Source: Arthrobacter sp. GMC3 (GTDB lineage Bacteria > Actinomycetota > Actinomycetes > Actinomycetales > Micrococcaceae). From it: a DNA stretch of 64,000 nt. Under the pieces are notes generated by a model that ran no database searches, was not told the origin of the DNA, and worked only from the letters and a program-made list of their open reading frames with translations. The DNA is taken from NCBI RefSeq assembly GCF_002929305.1, contig NZ_PJIO01000001.1, positions 434,001-498,000 of the forward strand, written 5' to 3'. Below, in pieces: positions 25,480 to 33,531 of the stretch. A program made the translations under genes and the position numbers. How positions within the stretch are numbered: the first letter of the stretch is position 1; the number at the start of each line of letters is the position of its first letter.

Positions 25480-25641
25480 CGAAGCAAGCGATCCCGGTAG
25501 TGATCGCTTCAGCGCTTCGAACGACCATGGCTAACTGCATGCAGGGAGTTTCTAGGCAAACCATCGCAGCGGGTATTGTGGGTGTCCGGAAACTCCCTGC
25601 ATGAAACCAACGCATTCCACCCCTGCAAGGAGTCGTTGGTT
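25480..25641. repeat. Cluster of three inverted repeats between accessory genes
   Basis: Three perfect inverted repeats follow one another. AAGCGATC/GATCGCTT (25486-25493, 25502-25509) is nested in CGAAGC/GCTTCG (25480-25485, 25514-25519). A 15-bp CATGCAGGGAGTTTC/GAAACTCCCTGCATG pair (25538-25552, 25589-25603) has a 36-base spacer. AACCAACG/CGTTGGTT lies at 25605-25612 and 25634-25641. No gene is seen between 25349 and 25640. This may be a structured RNA, a set of operators or a recombination/replication site. Confidence 0.55.
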
Positions 25642-25931
25642 CACCGTGGAGTGTCTGGCGAGTGGGCGTCGTTAGTAGCGGCCGCCATGGACGCCATGAG
25701 AGCGGCAGTAACGACAGACTCCATGACAACGTGCCCGTAGAAGCTGTCGCACTTTGTGCAGGTGTAGTCGACATCCCAGGACCCTTCGGCAATGCGATGG
25801 CGCCATCGGGCCCGTTCGATCAAAATGTATTTGTCGCTACTGCACACGACGCACCAAATCCCGTCCGCCTTCGTTTCCTGCACGATGGCTAGGATCTGTT
25901 CATCCGTTGGGGACGCGGCTTTCTTGACCAT
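25641..25931 (-). CDS. Zinc-ribbon protein, paralogue 2
   Basis: A 96-residue protein with CVVC at about residue 27 and CTKC at about 58, then DSFYGHVV and an Ala/Met-rich helix. It matches the 24359-24625 protein in order, spacing and most central residues (IERARW, GSWDVDYTC), so the two are paralogues. It differs in its N- and C-terminal tails. It is the first gene of the leftward cassette. Function not recognised. Confidence 0.75.
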   Translation of the reverse strand: MVKKAASPTDEQILAIVQETKADGIWCVVCSSDKYILIERARWRHRIAEGSWDVDYTCTKCDSFYGHVVMESVVTAALMASMAAATNDAHSPDTPR

Positions 25932-26287
25932 TAGAGGTCACTCTTTCCAGGCACATAGGTGAGACCAGAGGTGGGATGGGTGTCATTAATTCTAGACCTG
26001 GACCAATCGGTCGTCGAGAATACGTTCAACCCCTTCACGAGCCTGCCGAAAGTCCGGAGCCATGCGGCTCGTGACTTCGCCACTAAGGGCGTAGTCACGG
26101 CATGCCCGGTCGATACTCAGGATGGCATCAGCGATGACGGTCCCGTTTCCGTGTCAAGAACGTACCCACGTACGTATTGCCAAGCGGTTTTGCGCGTTCC
26201 ATAATTAACGCGTGTTGACTGTCTGGCCCCGGGGCGTCAATGAACGGGCCGCTCTCGTGTAGGAGCCACATCCGCCAGCACAGTACA

Positions 26288-26322
26288 GGTAGCCATCGAC
26301 AGGGAAACCCTCGATGGCTACC
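26288..26322. repeat. 12-bp perfect inverted repeat
   Basis: GGTAGCCATCGA (26288-26299) and its exact complement (26311-26322) are separated by 11 bases containing GGGAAACCC. There is no T-run on either side. It could be an operator or a stable RNA hairpin downstream of the integrase transcript. Confidence 0.5.
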
Positions 26323-26351
26323 TTGCGGAAGTCCACATATGGCCACGCAGC

Positions 26352-26385
26352 AAAAAGCCCCGCCCACTTGGGTGTGGACGGGGCT
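26352..26385 (-). terminator. Terminator of the integrase gene
   Basis: Read leftward, AGCCCCG pairs with CGGGGCT (outer arms 26379-26385 and 26356-26362), with further CCAC/GTGG pairing inside, followed by TTTTT (26352-26356). It lies 15 bases beyond the integrase stop. Confidence 0.8.
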
Positions 26386-26399
26386 CAGGGGAGTGGCGG

Positions 26400-27596
26400 C
26401 TAGACGGCTTCGACGTAGAGCAGGCCGCTCATCCTTTCCAAGGCGTCCCGAACGATCTTCTGATTGCCGCGAGAACGATACGAGCGGGTAACCGCTCTAG
26501 ATGAGTGCCCTACGATCTCCATGATGACCGCCTCTGGGACTTCGGCCTCATATAGAAGATCTACTACTGTATGCCGTGCGCCATGCAGCGTCACGTCATC
26601 CGGCAGACCAGCTTCTTTGAGTACAATCTTCCATTCCTTGGACGCATCAGCAGGGTCCCACGGTCGCCCGGCCCGCTGAAAAACCAGCCCCTCGGTGCGG
26701 TCTCCAATGTACCGGCGTAGGATCGTTGCCAGCGGCTCCACCAGAGGCGGAGTGCGCCATCCGGCATTCGACTTCGGCCGAGTGAAGTAAAGGTTGCCCT
26801 CGATGTGCCTGTACTCGTAATCGGCCGGCGCTGATTCAATGTCCTTCACTCTCTGGATCTGCCATGAGAGATCCAGGATGTCGCCAACCCGGTCAACTTC
26901 CAGGCCAATGATCTCGCCTCGCCTCGCGCCCGTCAGCAAGTAGCTCGCCCACATGGCCCCATTCGGGTGAGTGGCAAGGTGCAACAGCAGCGTGACGGCC
27001 TCGTCAACCGTAAGCGCCTTCTCGTTCGTCGCCCGCTTCGTTGGCCGGTCAACGAGCTCGCACACGTTTCGACTCACCTTGCCTTGCCTCTTAGCCATCT
27101 TGAGCGCGCCGGATAGGGCATTGTGGATTAGCAGCGCATAGGTGCTTGACAAGTATTCGGTGCCATCCGGCGGGTCCGACAACTGCCGCATGGCCTTGTC
27201 TTTGGGTGTACCCATCACCGAGTTGTGCAGCCTGCTCACATCCAGTGGCGTGAGTTTGTCCAGGCGCTTCTTCCCCAACGCCGGGTTGATGTAGTCGCGG
27301 AACGCGACGCGATACCCGCTGACGGTATTCGGAGCCAGCTTCTTCGCCCGCTCGGCCAGCCAGTGCTCCGACCAGTCCGAAAGTTTGACACTGCTGGTTT
27401 CGAGGTTCCCAGTTTTTTCTAGCTCCGCTTGGAGCTTTCGCATTTCCTTGAGTGCTGCGGCCTTGCTTTTGCGTCGAAAGTCTTTGCGCCTGCGATTGCC
27501 GTTGCTGTCCGGCGGAAGCTCCAGCCGGACGCGCCAGTACCCCCTACTGTCTTCGGTGATGGAACCTTCACCCTTGCCCCTTGCCTTTGTCTTCAT
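26400..27596 (-). CDS. int: Tyrosine-type phage integrase
   Basis: A 398-residue tyrosine recombinase. It has an N-terminal arm-binding region (GKGEGSI..GYWRVRLEL), a SAM-like core-binding domain (about 70-160), and a catalytic domain with Arg in LLTGARRGEI, the HGARH box near residue 345 and the tyrosine in VTRSYRS after a GHSS motif. It integrates and, with an excisionase not seen here, excises the prophage. The ATG at 27596 is preceded by an 8-codon reading frame (ATG 27619) whose TGA overlaps it. It lies next to the tRNA-Met attachment site, as expected. Confidence 0.95.
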   Translation of the reverse strand: MKTKARGKGEGSITEDSRGYWRVRLELPPDSNGNRRRKDFRRKSKAAALKEMRKLQAELEKTGNLETSSVKLSDWSEHWLAERAKKLAPNTVSGYRVAFRDYINPALGKKRLDKLTPLDVSRLHNSVMGTPKDKAMRQLSDPPDGTEYLSSTYALLIHNALSGALKMAKRQGKVSRNVCELVDRPTKRATNEKALTVDEAVTLLLHLATHPNGAMWASYLLTGARRGEIIGLEVDRVGDILDLSWQIQRVKDIESAPADYEYRHIEGNLYFTRPKSNAGWRTPPLVEPLATILRRYIGDRTEGLVFQRAGRPWDPADASKEWKIVLKEAGLPDDVTLHGARHTVVDLLYEAEVPEAVIMEIVGHSSRAVTRSYRSRGNQKIVRDALERMSGLLYVEAV

Positions 27597-27607
27597 GACT
27601 TCCTACC

Positions 27608-27629
27608 TGGTGCCCCCATTGGTGCCCCC
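27608..27629. repeat. Tandem TGGTGCCCCC repeat near attR
   Basis: Two exact 10-base copies start at 27608 and 27620, 12 bases apart, between the integrase start and the attachment core. They are candidate integrase arm-binding sites or part of the integrase leader. Confidence 0.45.
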
Positions 27630-27678
27630 TTAGTAACCGTAAGATAGCCTAGGATAGGGGTCTGACACTGGTGAAATT

Positions 27679-27699
27679 CCCCGTGATTCCGGGGTTTTT
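27679..27699 (+). terminator. Small terminator-like hairpin at the prophage end
   Basis: CCCCG (27679-27683) pairs with CGGGG (27690-27694), followed by five T. It sits between integrase and the tRNA remnant and could shield the host side from prophage transcription. Confidence 0.6.
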
Positions 27700-27720
27700 C
27701 TCTAGTACTAGTCTACTATC

Positions 27721-27769
27721 CGCACGACTCATAATCGTGAGGTCCCGAGATCGAGTCTCGGTGCCGCTA
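27721..27769 (+). other. attR: 3' half of a tRNA-Met(CAT) gene
   Basis: A perfect anticodon arm (CACGA, loop CTCATAA, TCGTG; anticodon CAT at 27730-27732), variable loop AGGTC, T-arm (CCGAG, ATCGAGT, CTCGG) and the acceptor 3' strand with discriminator A (27769) are present. No matching 5' acceptor strand or D-arm exists upstream, so this is only the 3' half of a tRNA. This is what tyrosine integrases leave at the far end after integrating into a tRNA gene. The intact tRNA with attL should be left of the window. Confidence 0.85.
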
Positions 27770-27774
27770 CAGAC

Positions 27775-27810
27775 AAAGCCCCCGGAATCCACAAGATTCC
27801 GGGGGCTTTT
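27775..27810 (+). terminator. Terminator following the tRNA-Met 3' end
   Basis: A perfect 15-bp stem (27775-27789 with 27795-27809) and short loop end in TTTT. It is the host terminator of the original tRNA transcript and marks the first purely chromosomal sequence. Confidence 0.85.
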
Positions 27811-27898
27811 CTGTGCCTCCGGCCTGCCGCAAGGGTGTTGCCGGGGCGGGAGGTGGGATAACGTGGGCCCCACCACCCCCGAACAGAAGAGGCACAGC

Positions 27899-28546
27899 AT
27901 GCCACGGATTCTCATTATTGGCGGGCACGGCAAGATCGCGCTGCTCTTGGCACCCTTGCTGCGTGAGGCAGGCGCGGAAGTGACAAGCGTGATTCGCAAT
28001 GCCGCGCAGATTGACGACGTTGCCGCGGCAGGAGCAACACCTGTGGTCCACGACGTCGTGACCGCCTCCGAGGCCGAGCTGGCCGATCTCTTCGCCGGCC
28101 ACGACGCCATCGTCTTCTCCGCAGGCGCCGGGGGTGGCAGTCCCGAGCGCACCTACGCCGTGGACAGGGACGCCGCCATCCGCTCCATGGACGCGGCGGT
28201 GTCGGCAGGAGTGCCCCGCTACGTCATGGTGTCCTACCTGGGGGCCAGCCTCCACCATGGGGTTCCCCCGGAGGACAGCTTCTTCGCCTACGCGGAGGCG
28301 AAGGCGGCAGCGGATAACCACCTGCGCAGCAGCGCACTGGAATGGACCATCCTCGGTCCTGGGGCTCTGACCTTGGACCCACCGTCGGGCACCATCACCA
28401 CAACGCCGGACAGGGCGCACAGAAACACCTCACGCGGCAATGTGGCTTACGTGGCCGCCGCAGTCCTGGCTAGGCCCGACACCATTGGGCGCACCATCGA
28501 GTTCACCGACGGTGACGTGCCCATCGAGCAGGCTCTGACCCCGTAG
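27899..28546 (+). CDS. NAD(P)-binding SDR-like protein
   Basis: A 215-residue atypical short-chain dehydrogenase. It has the N-terminal Rossmann motif IIGGHGKIAL (a GxxGxxx pattern), a middle FSAGAGGG strand, an HHG..DSFFAYAEAKAAAD segment carrying the Tyr/Lys pair and a C-terminal beta part. Such proteins often act as NAD(P)H-dependent reductases or stress-linked sugar-epimerase relatives; no substrate can be named. ATG 27899 has AGAAGAGG upstream; the frame left of it is not used. Confidence 0.8.
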   Translation: MPRILIIGGHGKIALLLAPLLREAGAEVTSVIRNAAQIDDVAAAGATPVVHDVVTASEAELADLFAGHDAIVFSAGAGGGSPERTYAVDRDAAIRSMDAAVSAGVPRYVMVSYLGASLHHGVPPEDSFFAYAEAKAAADNHLRSSALEWTILGPGALTLDPPSGTITTTPDRAHRNTSRGNVAYVAAAVLARPDTIGRTIEFTDGDVPIEQALTP

Positions 28547-28556
28547 GGTAAAGAGC

Positions 28557-30131
28557 GTGGAACAGCTCGTATTGATTATTGGACTCCTTTTCGCCACCGT
28601 GGTTGCCGTCGGTTTGGGGGACAGGCTCAAGCTGCCCTATCCGGTGCTCATGCTCATCATGGCGGGGGCATTGACGTTCATTCCGGGGTTCCCGGACCTG
28701 CGGATCGATCCCGAACTGATTCTGCCCATTTTCTTGCCTCCCTTGCTCTTTGCCACGGCGCAAAAGAGTTCCTGGGCGGTGTTTCGGGTTCGCTGGCGCA
28801 CCATCATCATGCTCGCCATTGCCCTAGTGGTGGTCACCACGGCCATGGTGGCAGGGGCGGCCTGGCTGCTGATCCCCGGCATTGGCATCCCCGCAGCACT
28901 GGCCCTGGGCGCCATGGCCGCCCCGCCGGACCCGGTGGCCGTGGAATCGGTCGCCGGCAGGGTCCACATGCCGCGCCGGCTCATCACCGTCCTGCAAAGT
29001 GAGGGTCTGTTCAACGACGCCGCCGCCATCGTGATCTTCCAGGCCGCCGTTGCCAGCGCCATGGACGGCGAACACTTTGGTGTCGGAGTGGTGGGCAAAT
29101 TCGTGCTCGGCGCGGTGATCGCCGTCGCCGTGGGCATGCTGATGGGCTGGGTGACGGGGCTGATCACCAAACTGATCACCTCCTCTGTGGCCCGCAGCGC
29201 CGTGACTCTCGTGGTGCCCTTCGCCGCCTACATCCTGGCCGAGGAAGTCCACGCCTCCGGTGTAATCGCCGTGGTGGTGACGGCCCTGGAGATCAAACGC
29301 CACGCACGCGCCGAGGACGCCACCGAGCGCATCACCCGCGCCGCCTTCTGGGACGTGGTGGAGCTGCTTGTCACAGGTCTCGCCTTCGGCCTGGTGGGAC
29401 TGGAAGTCCGTGAAGTCATCAAGGCCGAAGGATCGGCCATCTGGGGCATGCTTCCGGCAGCGATCAGTATCAGCATCCTGGTCATTGTGGTCAGGTTCCT
29501 CTGGTTTGGCCTGCTGGCGCTGCTCTCGAAGAAGCACGACGGCGACCTCCCACCCACCAGCCTGAAGGACGTCATCATCCTCACCTGGTGTGGCATGCGC
29601 GGGCTGGCCACATTGGCGCTTGCCCTAGCGCTTCCCACGGTGCTGCCTTCGGGGGAAGACTTCCCGGGACGGCACGAGATCATCGTCATCGCCTGCGCCG
29701 TGTTGCTGACAACGCTGGTGCTGCCCGGCCTGACGCTGCCGTGGCTCATGCGGGTGCTCAAGGCGACCGACGACGGCGTTGAGGAACGTGAGGCGGCCAA
29801 GGTCCTGGCCCTGCGAGCTCAGGACGCGGCCATTGCTGCGCTGCGGGACAACGAGGTCATCAAGAATCTGCCGCCGGAAAAGTTGACCCTGGTCAAGGAC
29901 AAGATGAAGCGCCTGCACGCCGAACTTCTCGATGGCAGCCTGAAGAATGAGGACACCGACGAGCGCCGCCGTCGTGGTCGGGAATTGGCGATCGCGGTGC
30001 AGACCATTGCCCTGGACGCCGCCCGGACCGAGGTGCTCAGCGCCCGCAACGAGCCAGAAGCAGACCCCGAGGTGGTGGACAGGGTCCTGCGTCAACTTGA
30101 TCTGCGCACCATGATCATGCCGGAGAACTGA
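28557..30131 (+). CDS. Na+/H+ antiporter, CPA1 family
   Basis: A 524-residue membrane protein, GTG start at 28557, with about 12 transmembrane segments over residues 1-400 and a cytoplasmic helical C-terminus. The conserved PPDPVAVESV and GLFNDAAAIVIF segments hold the acidic residues of the ion site (ND near residue 155), as in the NhaP/CPA1 family. It exchanges protons for sodium or potassium to control pH and salt. It follows the SDR-like gene by ten bases and may be co-transcribed. Confidence 0.9.
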   Translation: MEQLVLIIGLLFATVVAVGLGDRLKLPYPVLMLIMAGALTFIPGFPDLRIDPELILPIFLPPLLFATAQKSSWAVFRVRWRTIIMLAIALVVVTTAMVAGAAWLLIPGIGIPAALALGAMAAPPDPVAVESVAGRVHMPRRLITVLQSEGLFNDAAAIVIFQAAVASAMDGEHFGVGVVGKFVLGAVIAVAVGMLMGWVTGLITKLITSSVARSAVTLVVPFAAYILAEEVHASGVIAVVVTALEIKRHARAEDATERITRAAFWDVVELLVTGLAFGLVGLEVREVIKAEGSAIWGMLPAAISISILVIVVRFLWFGLLALLSKKHDGDLPPTSLKDVIILTWCGMRGLATLALALALPTVLPSGEDFPGRHEIIVIACAVLLTTLVLPGLTLPWLMRVLKATDDGVEEREAAKVLALRAQDAAIAALRDNEVIKNLPPEKLTLVKDKMKRLHAELLDGSLKNEDTDERRRRGRELAIAVQTIALDAARTEVLSARNEPEADPEVVDRVLRQLDLRTMIMPEN

Positions 30132-30210
30132 GGGCTCAACAATGCGCACCGTGGCCATTCAACGTGCCGTCGTCCTGCATTAACCGCTCCGGAACGGCTA
30201 CAGTGTCGGC

Positions 30211-31092
30211 ATGGATTCCTTAGGCAGTGCGGCTGCAGGCGACTGGCTCAAACCGCTCATCGATGTTCAATGGCGCGACATGCACGCTGTGGTACCCCGG
30301 GGCTTTCCCGCGTACGCCCGGATCTTTCATCCAGTGTGGCGGGACCGTCCCGAGGACACCAAGACATGGCACGGACATGAGCTACCCGCCCAAGGAGCCA
30401 TCGAAAACCAGAAGGTGGGCTGGTCCGGCGTCGCACATGCCTTCGGGCGCCAGATGCACGCACTGGCCCAATACCACCGCCTCCCGGACCCGGAAGTACC
30501 CATGCTGGGCCCCGTGGGCGCCGATGGGTGGCGGTACTCTGGACCGGATCTTGGCAATCTTGACCCGGAAGTTCTGGCCGCGGCCGCCGTCCACCTTTGC
30601 GCGCACACCAGCACCCCAGATCACGGAGTCACTGCAATCTGGGAAGGATATGGCGGTCTGAGCAGTTCCGCCGGCTACGCGGAGCTCAGCTTTTCCGCGG
30701 ACGGGCAGCGCATAGAAGATGCCGCCGTTCTTGAGATCGGCCCGGGATCGGGTCTGCTTCCCGCTGATGTAGTCAACGGGGAAAAACTGGAACTGCCGAA
30801 CCGCAGCTACTACCTCTTTGACACTGCGCCGCGTATCTACACAGATCCCGGGTGGGCCAATCGTGCCCCGTGGCACCACTCGCCGGCATGGCCGCAATCA
30901 CCGAACATTCTGTGGCCGGCAGACCACAGCTGGGTTCTGGTCTCGGAAATCGATTTCGACTCCACCGTGATCGCCGGCAGCCGGGAGCTCATTGCGGCGC
31001 TGACGCAGGATCCGGCGCTCGAGGCACTAGCTCTCCAAGAAGGTGCCGACCTAACGTGGGATGCCGACGTCCCCAACCGGCCGCAGGGGTAG
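30211..31092 (+). CDS. Conserved actinobacterial hypothetical protein
   Basis: A 293-residue soluble protein with many Trp, Pro and His residues (WRDMHAVVPRGFPAYARIFHP, AIWEGYGGL, SWVLVSEIDFDSTVIAG). The composition and organisation resemble a conserved actinobacterial protein family without known function. It has no signal peptide or membrane segment. It stands alone between the antiporter and the CitE-like gene. Confidence 0.7.
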   Translation: MDSLGSAAAGDWLKPLIDVQWRDMHAVVPRGFPAYARIFHPVWRDRPEDTKTWHGHELPAQGAIENQKVGWSGVAHAFGRQMHALAQYHRLPDPEVPMLGPVGADGWRYSGPDLGNLDPEVLAAAAVHLCAHTSTPDHGVTAIWEGYGGLSSSAGYAELSFSADGQRIEDAAVLEIGPGSGLLPADVVNGEKLELPNRSYYLFDTAPRIYTDPGWANRAPWHHSPAWPQSPNILWPADHSWVLVSEIDFDSTVIAGSRELIAALTQDPALEALALQEGADLTWDADVPNRPQG

Positions 31093-31213
31093 GTGCTGGG
31101 CGGGCCCACGGACGGCCTGCACAGGCGTAGCTGGTGCATTCCACCAGCTACGCTGGCTGGGCTTTGTGGAAGGGCACATCGAATCTGGCGGCTGCGGCGT
31201 ATACGGTAGATAT

Positions 31214-32086
31214 ATGTCTAGCTCCGTTGGCACTGAGGCCACCTCCAAGCCCGCCCGTTCACGCAATATCCCGGCCGAGATCGCCCGCTCCTGGTTGTTG
31301 GTGCCGGCTACGCGTCCGGAAATCTTTGACGAGGCAGCCGCGTCCCGTGCCGACGCCGTCGTGCTTGATATCGAAGACGCCGTTGACCCGAAGAACAAGG
31401 CCGCAGCCCGCGGCGACGTGATCAACTGGCTGCACAACGGTGGCCAGGCCTGGGTGCGCATCAACGACGTCCACTCCGATTTTTGGGCCGACGACGTCGC
31501 CAGCCTGCGCAACACCCCCGGCCTGCTGGGCGTCATGCTGGCCAAGACCGAAAACGCCGAACAGGTCAAGGAGACCTACCACCGCCTGGACGGCAAGACC
31601 CGTGTCCTGGCCCTGGTCGAATCCGCTGTCGGCATCGAAGAAGCCAACAACATCGCCAAGGCCGAGGGCGCGTTCCGCCTGGCCTTCGGCTCGGGTGACT
31701 TCCGCCGCGACACCGGTATGGCCGCCGACCGCGAGGCCATGGCCTACCCGCGTGCCAAGCTCGTGGTGGCTAGCCGCGTCGGCAACCTGCCCGGCCCCAT
31801 CGATGGCCCCACAGTGGGTACCAACCACCCGATCCTGCGCGAGCAGTCTGCCATCACCGTCTCCATGGGCATGACCGGCAAGCTGTGCCTGGCCATCGAC
31901 CAGACCAACATCATCAACGAGGTCATCAGCCCCACACCCACCGACGTCGCCTGGGCCACCGACTTCATGAACGACTTCAACGCCCGCGGTGGCGTGATCC
32001 GCGACGGCTCCGACCTGCCCCGCCTGGGCCGGGCCGAGAAGATCATGAAGCTGGCACTCGCCTACGGTGTGCAGCCTGCCGTCTAA
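31214..32086 (+). CDS. HpcH/HpaI aldolase / citrate lyase beta-like protein
   Basis: A 290-residue TIM-barrel protein of the CitE-like family: LLVPATRP near the N-terminus, then VLDIEDAVDP (metal/substrate acidic residues), AWVRIND, LAKTENAEQV and LALVESAVGI, and FGSGDFRRDTG. These enzymes cleave or form C-C bonds of acyl-CoA-type or hydroxy-acid substrates with Mg2+; the substrate here is unknown. ATG 31214 was chosen because the sequence begins to match the family soon after it; the ribosome-binding site is weak. Confidence 0.85.
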   Translation: MSSSVGTEATSKPARSRNIPAEIARSWLLVPATRPEIFDEAAASRADAVVLDIEDAVDPKNKAAARGDVINWLHNGGQAWVRINDVHSDFWADDVASLRNTPGLLGVMLAKTENAEQVKETYHRLDGKTRVLALVESAVGIEEANNIAKAEGAFRLAFGSGDFRRDTGMAADREAMAYPRAKLVVASRVGNLPGPIDGPTVGTNHPILREQSAITVSMGMTGKLCLAIDQTNIINEVISPTPTDVAWATDFMNDFNARGGVIRDGSDLPRLGRAEKIMKLALAYGVQPAV

Positions 32087-32090
32087 GCCG

Positions 32091-33011
32091 ATGGGTGATG
32101 CCGCGGCACTGGTACGTGGGGTTTCCTGGACACCGCAGGGGCCGTTCCTTTCGCTGATCACCGACGACGGCGCAGCCCGGCTGCCGCTGACGCCCGGCCT
32201 CTGGCTGCGGTTCAGTGTCTCCTCCGGTGCCGGAATTCCGGGACGGTACTGCCTGGGATACTCCACCGTCCAGGGCCCGGATGAGTCCGAGCACTTTCCC
32301 TGCCCCGCAAAGGCGGCCGCGGAGCGCGGTTACCAGTGCGGGCAGTGTTTTGCCCGCGACGACTTCCGGTTCATGCACGATTTCCATCGCAGCGGGATTG
32401 CCCCGACCGGGTTGAAGGCGTACCTGGCCCAGCCGCACTGGCTGTACATTGCCACATTTGCCGACGGCACCACCAAGGTGGGCACCGCCTCGCAGCGCAG
32501 CAAGTGGAGTCGACTGGCAGAGCAAGGGGCCATGCAGGCGCAGTACGTGGCCCGGGCGAGCAACGGTTCTGTGGTGCGCGTGCTGGAGGACGCCGTGTCC
32601 AAGGAACTGGGGCTCACTCAGTTTGTCCGTGGCAGCGCCAAATTTGCCTCGCTTCTGGCACCCCGGACCGAAGCGCAACTTCAGGCAGGCAACCAGGCGA
32701 GCGCCGCCGTCGTCCGGGAATTCCTGGACACCCTGGGCATTGACGGGTTCGTAACAGTTTCCGAACCCTGGGAACGCAGCCCCTTCGCCAACGCCGTGGC
32801 TGGTGCCGGGCAACGCATCGCCTACCCGCAGCCCCTGGACTCGGGTGGACACGGAATGCGCCTGGAATCCATGGCCGGAGGCTACTCGCTGGTGGCCGTG
32901 GACAACGCCGACACCGCCTTCCTCGCCGATCTTGCCGCGCTCAAGGGCCGCAAGATCAGCTTCGGCGACTACATCACCGTTGTCCCGGCCCTGCAGGAAT
33001 CGCTTTTCTGA
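32091..33011 (+). CDS. DUF2797 domain protein
   Basis: A 306-residue protein starting at ATG 32091, four bases after the CitE-like stop. It has CPAKAAAERGYQCGQCFARDDF (Cys cluster), HDFHRSG, then YIATFADGTTKVGTAS and EQGAMQAQYVARASNG, the core of DUF2797. The second part resembles a GIY-YIG-like strand pattern. Function not established. It is probably co-transcribed with the lyase-like gene. Confidence 0.8.
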   Translation: MGDAAALVRGVSWTPQGPFLSLITDDGAARLPLTPGLWLRFSVSSGAGIPGRYCLGYSTVQGPDESEHFPCPAKAAAERGYQCGQCFARDDFRFMHDFHRSGIAPTGLKAYLAQPHWLYIATFADGTTKVGTASQRSKWSRLAEQGAMQAQYVARASNGSVVRVLEDAVSKELGLTQFVRGSAKFASLLAPRTEAQLQAGNQASAAVVREFLDTLGIDGFVTVSEPWERSPFANAVAGAGQRIAYPQPLDSGGHGMRLESMAGGYSLVAVDNADTAFLADLAALKGRKISFGDYITVVPALQESLF

Positions 33012-33155
33012 GCTCGTTCCCGGGCTCGCGCCCGGTAGCGTCTACCGGCCTCCCAGAACTCGCTGCTCCCCAGCCGCTCCCACTGCTCGCAAGCTCGCAG
33101 AGGGTCCCTCGCGGCCGTGGGCCCACCGGGGCCCGCGCCCGGTAGACTAGGCACT

Positions 33156-33398
33156 GTGCTTAATGACTTCTGGGAAACCGCGCCGGCCGCCTACAAATAC
33201 ACCGTTTTCGGTGGCATGGGCCTGACTGCCATTGGCATCATCATCATCATTGTGGGGGCCATGACCACTACGCCAACGCTGACCTTTGTTGGCTTGCCGT
33301 TTATCGGGGTGGGGCTGATTACCCACATGACCTCCATGATGCTCCGCGGCCGTGCTGTCCGCAAAGCGCTCAAGGAAGCCGAAAAGCGCTCCGCCTAA
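33156..33398 (+). CDS. Small DUF3188-like membrane protein
   Basis: An 80-residue protein with GTG at 33156; the longer in-frame ATG at 33117 runs into intergenic sequence. It has two transmembrane segments (GMGLTAIGIIIIIVGAM and LTFVGLPFIGVGLITHM) and a basic C-terminus. The pattern is typical of small actinobacterial membrane proteins of unknown role. A 29-bp hairpin terminator follows. Confidence 0.65.
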   Translation: MLNDFWETAPAAYKYTVFGGMGLTAIGIIIIIVGAMTTTPTLTFVGLPFIGVGLITHMTSMMLRGRAVRKALKEAEKRSA

Positions 33399-33443
33399 CT
33401 GTTTCCGCGCATCGCCGGCACAGTCCGGACTCGCGACATGAAC

Positions 33444-33509
33444 AAGAGCCGGCGTTCGCGCTTTCGGCCGGTGTTAGACAACCGGCCGAAAGCGCGAACG
33501 CCGGCTCTT
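33444..33509. terminator. Bidirectional 29-bp hairpin terminator between convergent genes
   Basis: A perfect 29-bp inverted repeat (33444-33472 with 33481-33509) and an 8-base loop, with TTTT on the rightward side. It lies between convergent genes at 33398 and 33532. The length is well above that of a normal terminator. Confidence 0.85.
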
Positions 33510-33531
33510 TTGGAACGGACCTGCTGCCCGA

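Larger units (their letters stand above)
25932..26399. other. Non-coding region between zinc-ribbon and integrase genes
   Basis: About 470 bases without a credible gene. It holds a perfect 12-bp inverted repeat (26288-26299 with 26311-26322, 11-base spacer) and the integrase terminator (26352-26385). Rightward reading 25959-26204 and leftward 26128-26367 lack good starts and recognisable content. It could carry the promoter of the leftward cassette. Confidence 0.5.

Noticed and set aside
25959-26204. Rightward 81-codon ORF between zinc-ribbon and integrase genes
   Set aside because: It has no ribosome-binding site, lies opposite to local transcription and shows no protein-like pattern.
27721-27769. 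Considered as a complete tRNA gene
   Set aside because: No 5' acceptor strand or D-arm is present; it is only the 3' half left by integration.
31259-32266. Leftward 335-codon ORF opposite the CitE-like gene
   Set aside because: Shadow frame; the rightward frame shows conserved lyase motifs.
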